DNA of 6,601 nt from Lentisphaeria bacterium UBA1784 (lineage in GTDB: Bacteria > Verrucomicrobiota > Lentisphaeria > Victivallales > Victivallaceae), in the NCBI GenBank assembly GCA_002315455.1, contig DCGG01000059.1, forward strand, positions 4,708 through 11,308. The letters run 5' to 3'. Numbering within the stretch: position 1 is the first letter of the stretch; every line of letters starts with the position of its first letter. The position numbers and the translations under genes are program-made. The notes under the pieces are model-generated. The model did not search any database. It saw only the letters and a list, made by a program, of their open reading frames with translations, and was not told where the DNA came from. Below are positions 1-5,130 of the stretch, piece after piece.

Positions 1-1
1 T

Positions 2-1192
2 GAAGCCGCCGTTGCCGACGCCGACGTGCTCATCATGGTGGGGGACGCTCAGGCTGGCGTCACTCCTCTGGATCGGGATGTGGCGGCACGGCTTCGGACT
101 GCCGGCAAGAAGGTCCTCTTCGCCGCCAACAAGTGCGATGACGACGGAGTCCGCAACGATGCGGCGGAGTTCAGCTGCCTCGGCTTCGGAAACCCCTATC
201 CCATCAGCTGTCTGCACCGGGGAGGTGTTCCGGCGCTGCTGGATGCGGCCATGAAACTCCTGCCGCCGCCGGTGCCGCTGGAACTGACTCCGCCCCGGCT
301 GAACCTTGCGGTGATCGGTCGTCCCAACGTGGGGAAATCCTCCCTCGTGAACGCCTTGACCGGTTCCAAGCGGGTCATGACCAGCCCCATCGCCGGGACC
401 ACCCGGGATGCGGTGGATATCGAATTCAGTTTCCAGTTCGGCGAGGAGCGCATCCCCGCCATGCTGGTGGATACCGCCGGCTTGCGCAAGACCGCCAAGG
501 TGGATTCCGTGGTGGAACTTTTCAGCGTCATGCGGGCAAAGAGCGCCATCGAGCGGGCGGATCTGGTAATCTTCGTCATGGAGGCGGGCGATGCCGGAGC
601 CACCGCGCAGGACCGCAAAATCGCCGGGCTGATCCAGAAGGCGGGGAAGGCCTGCGTCATCGCCGCCAACAAGGTGGATCTCTGTTCCGGGCAGGAGACG
701 AAGGAACTTTTGAATGAGATCCGGGAGACGGTTCCCGGACTTGGCTTTGCGCCGGTGGCGCTCATCAGCGCGCAGGAGCAGAAGGGATTGGACCGTCTGC
801 TGGAACTGGTGGGGGAAGTCCGGCGTCAGTCCGAGATGGAGATCTCCACCGGACTTCTGAACCGGGTGCTGGGGGATGCCTTCACCGGCAATCCGCCTCC
901 GGTGAACGGGGTATCCCCCCTGAAACTCTTCGACGCCGTCACGGCGGGGAAGAAACCTCACCGCTTCAAACTCTTTGTCAACCGCAAGGATGCGGTGGTG
1001 CCCCACTACGTCAACTATCTGAAAAATAAACTGCGTGCGGCTTTCGACTTGACCGGAGTGCCCATTGAACTGGAGTTCTGCCCCCGTCCCAAGACGGTGG
1101 AGAGTTTCCGGCGCACGGAGCCCGGAAAAGGTGCCGGACGCGGTACGAAACGGAGAAACGGAACATGGAAAAGCAAACCGAAATCGCGGTAA
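2..1192 (+). CDS. der: GTPase Der (EngA), ribosome assembly factor, 5' end outside window
   Basis: Der is an essential tandem-GTPase protein that binds the 50S subunit and acts late in its maturation. The frame is open from the first bases, so the gene starts upstream; about 396 residues are visible of a family that usually has 440-490. The P-loop, switch I and switch II of the first G domain are therefore missing. What remains of that domain includes its G4 motif NKCD at 128-139. The second G domain is complete: GRPNVGKS at 317-340, the G2 region around SPIAGTTRD, DTAGL from 470, NKVD at 668-679 and a G5-like ISA near 765. The Der-specific C-terminal KH-like domain follows (VNGVSPLKLFDAV, HRFKLFVNRKD, VPHYVNYLKNKLR, GVPIELEF) and ends in a short Lys/Arg-rich tail. 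The last 28 bases overlap the next gene. The identification is secure. Confidence 0.97.
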   Translation, partial: EAAVADADVLIMVGDAQAGVTPLDRDVAARLRTAGKKVLFAANKCDDDGVRNDAAEFSCLGFGNPYPISCLHRGGVPALLDAAMKLLPPPVPLELTPPRLNLAVIGRPNVGKSSLVNALTGSKRVMTSPIAGTTRDAVDIEFSFQFGEERIPAMLVDTAGLRKTAKVDSVVELFSVMRAKSAIERADLVIFVMEAGDAGATAQDRKIAGLIQKAGKACVIAANKVDLCSGQETKELLNEIRETVPGLGFAPVALISAQEQKGLDRLLELVGEVRRQSEMEISTGLLNRVLGDAFTGNPPPVNGVSPLKLFDAVTAGKKPHRFKLFVNRKDAVVPHYVNYLKNKLRAAFDLTGVPIELEFCPRPKTVESFRRTEPGKGAGRGTKRRNGTWKSKPKSR

Positions 1193-1701
1193 AGGAGTTC
1201 ATGATCAGGCATCTGGGGGAGGGGGTCTCTCTCTCCGAGGTCCAGCAGTTGGTCAATGAGGAATTTCAGCTGAAACTCTCCTTCATGGAGATCCGGATCC
1301 TTGCATCCGAGCTGGACAACATCGATTGGAACGCCACCGACCCCCGCGCGCAGGAACGCGCCAAGGCCAAGGCCAAGGAAGATGCCAAGCAGGCAGAAGC
1401 CGCCGCACAGGTGCAGGCCGGAGCCGGACTCCCCGGCGAAACCGCCGCGCCGGAGGAAATGCCGGGAACCGTTCCTCCGATGGCTCCTGCCGGAAACACG
1501 GTGGTGGAGGTGAGCAAACTGGCCCGTCCCGGCGTGGCGCTTTCGGGAACGGTGAAGTTCGCTTCCGGCTCCACGGCGGAGTGGTTCCTCGACCAGACCG
1601 GCAGGCTCGGACTGGACAATCTGGTGGGCGAACCTCCCTCCCGCGAAGATCAGGAAGCCTTCATGGTCGAATTGGAACGGGTAGTCCGCGGCGGACGCTG
1701 A
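1165..1701 (+). CDS. Uncharacterised Ala-rich protein with separate N- and C-terminal domains
   Basis: I do not recognise a named family. The 178-residue product has three visible parts. Residues 1-55 look helical (EFMIRHLGEGVSLSEVQQLVNEEF, here abbreviated in sense: IRHLGEG, LSEVQQLVNE, MEIRILASEL) and could be a small winged-helix-like or helical domain. Residues about 60-115 are an Ala/Lys/Glu then Pro-rich low-complexity linker. Residues about 113-175 look like a compact domain (RPGVALSGTVKF, AEWFLDQTGRLGLD, PSREDQEAFMVEL) with strand-like then helical character. No signal peptide or membrane segment is visible. The ATG at 1165 has GGAG at 1152-1155, nine bases upstream, and overlaps the end of der by 28 bases in another frame, which suggests translational coupling. 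The even codon use and the good binding site support a real gene. The C-terminal pattern resembles proteins I associate with Verrucomicrobia and Lentisphaerae, but I cannot confirm that without a search. Confidence 0.85.
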   Translation: MEKQTEIAVKEFMIRHLGEGVSLSEVQQLVNEEFQLKLSFMEIRILASELDNIDWNATDPRAQERAKAKAKEDAKQAEAAAQVQAGAGLPGETAAPEEMPGTVPPMAPAGNTVVEVSKLARPGVALSGTVKFASGSTAEWFLDQTGRLGLDNLVGEPPSREDQEAFMVELERVVRGGR

Positions 1702-1725
1702 CAACTGACGGAAGGAGATCGGAAC

Positions 1726-2823
1726 ATGGATATCGAGAAAGCCTTGAATTCTTTTGATGAAGCGACCCGGCGGCAGGCGTTGGAAGCAGATGCGGCCCGG
1801 TTTGCCGTATTCAATATGCACTGCCACAGTTTTTACTCCTACAACGGCTACGGATACTCTCCCAGCAAGCTGATCCACCTCGCGAAGGAGCGGAACTGGC
1901 GCGCCGTCGGACTGGTGGATTTCGACGTGCTGGACGGCGTGGACGAGTTCCTCGGAGCCGCCGCACTCTACAATGTCCGTGCCTGCGCCGGAATGGAGAC
2001 GCGGGTCTTCATTCCGGAACTGGCGGACGTGGAGATCAACTCCCCCGGTGAGCCGGGGATCGCCTACCATCTTGGAGTGGGATTCCGGTCCTCCCGGGTG
2101 CCGGAGAGCGCGCAGACCTTCGCCGCGGAACTCCGCCGCAAGGCCAACGCCCGGACCCGGCAGGTCGTGGAACTGGTCAACGGATTCCTGCCCGAAGTCA
2201 GGCTGGACTTCGATCAGGTGGCCAAGGCCTTCACTCCGGCCGGCAACGTGACCGAGCGTCACGTCTGCGCCGCCTACCGCGTGAAAGCGGATGAGGTTTT
2301 CAGTTCCGAGGCGGAACGTTCCGCTTACTGGCGGGAGAAACTGGGCGACTGTCCGGCCGATCCGGTGAAACTGGAGGCTCTGATCCGCTCCAAGACCATG
2401 AAACGGGGCGGGGTCGGCTATCAGAAGCCGGACCCCGGAAGTTTCCCCACCTTGGAGGAGATGAACCGCTTCGTCATTGCCTGCGGTGCCAAGCCCGTGG
2501 TGGCGTGGCTCAACGGACTCTCCGCCGGAGAGAACGATCCGGGCAAACTGCTGGATCTCCATCTCGAATACGGCGCGGGGGGCATCACCCTGATCCCCGA
2601 CCGGAACTGGCGCGCCTCCGATCCGGAGAAGGCGGCAAAACTAACCGCCGAACTGGACCGTTTCATGCAGACGGCGGCGGAGCGGGCGCTCCATGTGCTG
2701 GCCGGTACCGAGATGAACGCTCCCGGACAACTGCTGGCGGATGATTTCAGCGTGCCCGCCTTGGCGAAACACATTCCGGCATTCATCGCCGGAGCCGATG
2801 CCTTCGCCCGCTGGCAGAAGTAA
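1726..2823 (+). CDS. PHP-domain-like protein with a partly degenerate metal site
   Basis: PHP-fold proteins are usually metal-dependent phosphoesterases (histidinol phosphatase, nucleotide and sugar-phosphate phosphatases, polymerase-associated exonucleases). This 365-residue protein keeps several landmarks: HCH at residues 32-34 after a hydrophobic strand, a second-motif region AVGLVDFD near 60-67, G-M-E at 89-91, YHLG at 114-117, RH at 178-179 and GTEMN at 327-331. Two usual ligands look altered: the His of the TDHD motif is Phe66, and the His of the AHP-type motif appears as Trp261 in VVAWLNG. No terminal GSDxH motif is evident. Metal binding is probably partial, and the protein may be a specialised phosphatase, a hydrolase of another type or non-catalytic. 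AAGGAG at 1712-1717 lies eight bases before the ATG. It follows the preceding gene by 24 bases and precedes an MtlD-like dehydrogenase by 39, so a shared role in polyol or sugar-phosphate metabolism is plausible. The substrate is unknown. Confidence 0.8.
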   Translation: MDIEKALNSFDEATRRQALEADAARFAVFNMHCHSFYSYNGYGYSPSKLIHLAKERNWRAVGLVDFDVLDGVDEFLGAAALYNVRACAGMETRVFIPELADVEINSPGEPGIAYHLGVGFRSSRVPESAQTFAAELRRKANARTRQVVELVNGFLPEVRLDFDQVAKAFTPAGNVTERHVCAAYRVKADEVFSSEAERSAYWREKLGDCPADPVKLEALIRSKTMKRGGVGYQKPDPGSFPTLEEMNRFVIACGAKPVVAWLNGLSAGENDPGKLLDLHLEYGAGGITLIPDRNWRASDPEKAAKLTAELDRFMQTAAERALHVLAGTEMNAPGQLLADDFSVPALAKHIPAFIAGADAFARWQK

Positions 2824-2862
2824 AACTTTGAACCAATCCTAACCAAAACAAAGAGGTTTTTC

Positions 2863-3981
2863 ATGAGTACGTTTGTCGGAATCGGTTTGGGACCCATCCA
2901 GACCGGGATCTTTCTCTCTGGTGCCTGGGAAGGCGGCTTCGACCGCATCGTCATCGCCGAAGTCAACGACGCGCTGAAGGACGTGGTCAACGCCGCGCAC
3001 AGCGTCACCATCAATATTGCCGGAGCGGATAAGGTTACAACCCGCACCTTCGACCGGGTCGAGGTCTATAATCCCATGATCCCCGCGGAGCGGGAGAAAC
3101 TGGTGGAAGCCGCCGCCGAAGGCGAGGAGTTCGCCACCGCGCTGCCCAGCATCAAGTTCTTCGGCCCCACCGCCGCGTGGCTGAAGGAGGGCTTTGCCCG
3201 CCAGCCGGAGCGCCGCCGTTTCATCTACACGGCGGAGAACAACAACCACGCCGCCGAGGCGCTGGAAGAGGCAGTGGGGAAGAAGTTCCCGCAGACCTAT
3301 TACCTCAACACCGTCATCGGCAAGATGAGCGGCGTGGTCCCGGCGGACAAACTGCCCCCGCTGGCTCCCGGAGCGCCCAGCGGCCACCTTGTGGAAGCCT
3401 TCCGCACCATCTACATCTCCAAGTGTCCCGGCATCGAGGAACGCAAGACCCAGTCCCTTTTCGTCAAGGACGATCTCTACCCCTTCGAGGAGGCGAAACT
3501 TTACGGACACAACGCCACCCACTTCCTGCTGGCGACCCTGGGCAAGGCGGCGGGCTGTGCCACCATGGACCAGCTTTCCGCGCATCCGGAACTGATCGCC
3601 AAGGCCCGGAAGGCGTTTCTGGAGGAGTCCGGCGCCGCGCTCGTGAAGAAGTACTCCGCGCTCAACGATGAACTTTTCACCGCGGCCGGATTCAAAGCCT
3701 ACGTGGAGGATCTGCTGGTCCGCATGGTCAACCCCTTCCTGAAGGACGCCATCGACCGGATCATCCGGGATCCGGAGCGGAAACTTGGCTGGGATGACCG
3801 GGTGATCGGCACCATGCGTCTGGCGTTGAGTCAGGGCGTGACCCCGGTGACCTTCGCGGAAGGCGCTCGGATCGCGGCGCGCTCCTTCGCCGGAGCCGAT
3901 GCCAAGGCGAAGTTGGCGGAGCTTTGGCCCTCTCCTTGGGGTGCCGAACATGACCGTTTGGTCCAATTAATGGGGTTCTGA
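2863..3981 (+). CDS. Mannitol dehydrogenase family protein, MtlD-like polyol(-phosphate) dehydrogenase
   Basis: The 372 residues match the length and layout of mannitol-1-phosphate 5-dehydrogenase, which interconverts fructose 6-phosphate and mannitol 1-phosphate with NAD(H). An N-terminal Rossmann segment carries GIGLGPIQTG at 6-15, with Glu33 ending the second strand (IAEVN); an acidic residue there favours NAD over NADP. TAENNN at 123-128 fits the family's (A/C)EN stretch. The polyol dehydrogenase signature Lys-x4-Asn-x2-His is intact as K212, N217 and H220 in KLYGHNATH, followed by LEESGAALVKKY and by NPFLKDAIDRI / RDPERKLGWDDR near 290-313, all as in MtlD. The segment at 147-158 (YLNTVIGKMSG) lacks the Asp-Arg seen in the equivalent FVDSAVDRIVP of E. 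coli MtlD, so the substrate may differ. AGAGG at 2852-2856 sets the start. It is the last gene before the promoter gap and likely co-transcribed with the PHP gene. Family assignment is strong; exact substrate is not. Confidence 0.88.
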   Translation: MSTFVGIGLGPIQTGIFLSGAWEGGFDRIVIAEVNDALKDVVNAAHSVTINIAGADKVTTRTFDRVEVYNPMIPAEREKLVEAAAEGEEFATALPSIKFFGPTAAWLKEGFARQPERRRFIYTAENNNHAAEALEEAVGKKFPQTYYLNTVIGKMSGVVPADKLPPLAPGAPSGHLVEAFRTIYISKCPGIEERKTQSLFVKDDLYPFEEAKLYGHNATHFLLATLGKAAGCATMDQLSAHPELIAKARKAFLEESGAALVKKYSALNDELFTAAGFKAYVEDLLVRMVNPFLKDAIDRIIRDPERKLGWDDRVIGTMRLALSQGVTPVTFAEGARIAARSFAGADAKAKLAELWPSPWGAEHDRLVQLMGF

Positions 3982-4000
3982 AACCCGTTTTTCGAGGGAT

Positions 4001-4050
4001 AAAGGCGTTTTAAGTCCGGTTTTTTGCAAATCTGACTTGCAAACGCCTTT
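4001..4050. repeat. Perfect 10-bp inverted repeat, possible terminator or operator
   Basis: AAAGGCGTTT at 4001-4010 is exactly the reverse complement of AAACGCCTTT at 4041-4050, with 30 bases between the arms. It begins 20 bases after the stop of the MtlD-like gene. As RNA it could fold into a long-loop hairpin followed by a U-rich but broken tract (CCTTTGTTGT), so it may be a weak terminator for the upstream transcript. The right arm also sits on the -35 box and spacer of the rpsP promoter, so a protein-binding operator is equally possible. Inside the loop, GCAA at 4026-4029 can pair with TTGC at 4037-4040, and TTGCAAA occurs twice (4024-4030 and 4037-4043). Confidence 0.5.
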
Positions 4051-4065
4051 CCTTTGTTGTATATT
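4037..4065 (+). promoter_or_regulatory. Sigma70-type promoter for the rpsP operon
   Basis: TTGCAA at 4037-4042 matches four of six -35 consensus bases. The spacer is exactly 17 bp, and TATATT at 4060-4065 matches five of six -10 bases. Transcription would begin near 4072. The stretch is the most A/T-rich in an otherwise GC-rich window and lies in the only large intergenic gap, directly before a ribosomal protein operon. The start site is inferred, not mapped. Confidence 0.75.
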
Positions 4066-4071
4066 AAGTAA

Positions 4072-4352
4072 ATCCGATGGTGCATTTGTGCCCCGTTCTA
4101 TGGTCCGAATCCTCCGGGCCTGTGGGACCGGGCGGAGGTGCCGGACTCCTGCCGGGGGCGGAAAACGTGGCTGTTCCCTCCGGTGACGAAGCCGTTGAGC
4201 CGTCGGGTGATCCTGCGATCGGGTCCGGCCGGGACCCTGTCGTGCAGAACAAGTCCCCGCAGGACTGCGGCCGAAAATGGTCGGAATCGGGGTCCCGGAG
4301 GGACTCGAAAAACAACAACCGGCCGGAAACTGTACAAAAAGAGGAAATATTC
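4072..4352 (+). promoter_or_regulatory. Long structured 5' leader of the rpsP operon, candidate regulatory RNA
   Basis: About 280 nt lie between the predicted transcription start and the rpsP ATG. The sequence is GC-rich down to about 4308 and then becomes A-rich single-strand-like sequence before the ribosome binding site. Visible hairpins are GGCGGAG (4131-4137) with CTCC-T-GCC (4146-4153, one bulge); GACG (4185-4188) with CGTC (4201-4204); GGGTCC (4221-4226) with GGACCC (4232-4237); and CCGCA (4257-4261) with TGCGG (4266-4270). The segment CCCGGAGGGA at 4294-4303 can pair with 4111-4118, with 4175-4183, or locally. I see no signatures of 6S, SRP, RNase P or tmRNA, nor of the common riboswitches. 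Likely roles are autogenous control by bS16 or another operon protein, or an independent small RNA. The function is inference; the structure potential is seen in the sequence. Confidence 0.5.
4341..4352 (+). promoter_or_regulatory. rpsP: Ribosome binding site fixing the rpsP start
   Basis: GAGG at 4341-4344 lies eight bases before the ATG at 4353. It decides the start, because the reading frame stays open in phase for 92 further codons back to an ATG at 4077. That upstream ATG would sit only about five bases inside the predicted transcript, with no ribosome binding site. bS16 proteins begin MVxIRL, exactly as the product of the 4353 start does. Confidence 0.8.
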
Positions 4353-4790
4353 ATGGTCAGAATCAGACTGAAGCGTACCGGAGCCCGCAATATGGCCTGC
4401 TTCCGGGTGGTGGTGATGGATAAGCGGTCCAGCCGTGACGGCAAGGCGATTGAAGAACTGGGCTATTACGATCCCCTCAAGAAGGAGGAGAAGATTAACC
4501 TCGAGCGCGCCGATTACTGGAAGAGCGTCGGTGCCCAGATCACCGAGACTGTTCAGGATATTATCGACCGGGTCCGCAGCGGCAAGAGCCTGAAGGACCG
4601 GGTCCGGAAGCCCTCTCTCTCCAAGAAGGCGATCGCCAAGCAGCAGGCTGAGGCCGAGGCCAAGGCTGCCGCAGAAGCCGAAGCCAAGGCGAAGGCCGAG
4701 GCGGAAGCCGCCGCCGCGGAAGCCGCCAAGGCGGAAGCAGAAGCCGCCCCTGCGGAAGCCGCTCCTGCGGAAGCCGCTCCTGAAGCCTAA
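4353..4790 (+). CDS. rpsP: Small ribosomal subunit protein bS16 with a long Ala/Glu/Lys-rich tail
   Basis: bS16 binds 16S rRNA in the 5' and central domains and is needed for 30S assembly. The core is clear: MVRIRLKRTGARN at the start, FRVVVMD, SSRDGKAIEELGYYDPL around 26-42, and DYWKSVGAQITETV near 54-67. The protein is 145 residues, whereas bS16 is usually 80-90. From about residue 86 a tail composed almost only of Ala, Glu and Lys, then Ala, Glu and Pro, is added, ending in three AEAAP units. This tail is probably disordered or helical and surface-exposed, and its function is unknown. In the core the usual RPF/Y stretch reads NMACF. It heads a tight operon and has a structured leader; the next gene starts 17 bases after its stop. 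Confidence 0.96.
   Translation: MVRIRLKRTGARNMACFRVVVMDKRSSRDGKAIEELGYYDPLKKEEKINLERADYWKSVGAQITETVQDIIDRVRSGKSLKDRVRKPSLSKKAIAKQQAEAEAKAAAEAEAKAKAEAEAAAAEAAKAEAEAAPAEAAPAEAAPEA
4737..4781 (+). repeat. Three tandem 15-bp units in the 3' end of rpsP
   Basis: The units at 4737-4751, 4752-4766 and 4767-4781 follow the pattern GCGGAAGCCGCTCCT. The last two are identical and the first differs at two positions. Each encodes AEAAP, and the array stays in frame, so copy-number change by slippage would lengthen or shorten the tail without disrupting the gene. Upstream, the tail-coding sequence from about 4646 is made of less regular GCC/GAG/AAG codon runs. Confidence 0.85.
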
Positions 4791-4807
4791 GGGGTAGGGC
4801 AAAAATC

Positions 4808-5122
4808 ATGTTTAAGAAACTGTTTCGCAAACTTTTCGGGTTGGAAGGCGGCGATGGTGTCGGTTCCTTCGATCCGAAGGTGATGCATGACCTTGAAGGA
4901 TTTGTCTCCTACGTTGTCAAGGCGCTGGTGGACAATCCCGATGAGGTCGAGATTACGGTGGAGGAGAACAGCGAAGGCGCTGCCATCAAGATCCGCTGCC
5001 GTAAGGAAGACATCGGCAAGATCGTCGGCAAGCGTGGCAAGACCATCATGGCGATCCGTTCCCTGGTGAGCGGAACGGCGGGTCGGCACCACAAGCGGGT
5101 CTCTGTCGACGTGCTGGACTGA
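4808..5122 (+). CDS. khpA: KhpA-type KH-domain RNA-binding protein
   Basis: KhpA is a small single-KH protein that binds RNA broadly and in several bacteria works with KhpB (EloR/Jag) in post-transcriptional control of cell division and elongation. The core here runs from about residue 29 to 104, with VVKALVDNPDEVEI at 36-49 and the KH GxxG loop GKRG at 74-77 (KIVGKRGKTIMAIRSLV). The family is usually 75-85 residues. This one has 104 because of about 28 extra N-terminal residues beginning MFKKLFRKLFGLEGG, basic and amphipathic. The start at 4808 has TAGGG at 4795-4799, eight bases upstream. The internal ATG at 4883 would remove the extension but has its purine run only two bases away, so I prefer 4808. 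The gene lies between rpsP and trmD, the usual place for khpA. No KhpB gene is in the window. Confidence 0.92.
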   Translation: MFKKLFRKLFGLEGGDGVGSFDPKVMHDLEGFVSYVVKALVDNPDEVEITVEENSEGAAIKIRCRKEDIGKIVGKRGKTIMAIRSLVSGTAGRHHKRVSVDVLD

Positions 5123-5130
5123 GAAAGTTC

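Noticed and set aside
1015..2562. 515-codon open frame on the minus strand
   Set aside because: It lies opposite three well-supported + strand genes, shows no recognisable motif, and is the usual antisense shadow in GC-rich coding DNA.
2839..3966. 375-codon open frame on the minus strand
   Set aside because: It mirrors the MtlD-like gene almost exactly; the + strand product has clear family motifs and a ribosome binding site.
3982..4030. Classical intrinsic terminator using the T-run at 4020-4025
   Set aside because: No GC-rich stem of useful length sits immediately before that T-run; only the long-loop inverted repeat at 4001-4050 offers pairing.
4072..4310. 6S RNA, SRP RNA, RNase P RNA, tmRNA or a common riboswitch in the rpsP leader
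   Set aside because: I looked for the SRP GGAAGCAGCC-type loop, the RNase P GAGGAAAGUCC stretch, the tmRNA tag region and the conserved cores of cobalamin, SAM, TPP and FMN riboswitches and saw none. A 6S-like long hairpin is not excluded by eye, but its central bubble is not recognisable.
4077..4352. In-frame 92-codon upstream extension of rpsP starting at an ATG at 4077
   Set aside because: The ATG would lie about five bases into the predicted transcript with no ribosome binding site. The predicted residues are Gly/Pro/Ser-rich and unlike any bS16, and the 4353 start has a good binding site and the family's MVxIRL beginning. An open frame of this length is unsurprising at this GC content.
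4866..4880. Perfect 6-bp hairpin CCTTCG-ATC-CGAAGG within khpA
   Set aside because: It is inside coding sequence, has no following T-tract and a very short loop; it is best explained as chance in codons.
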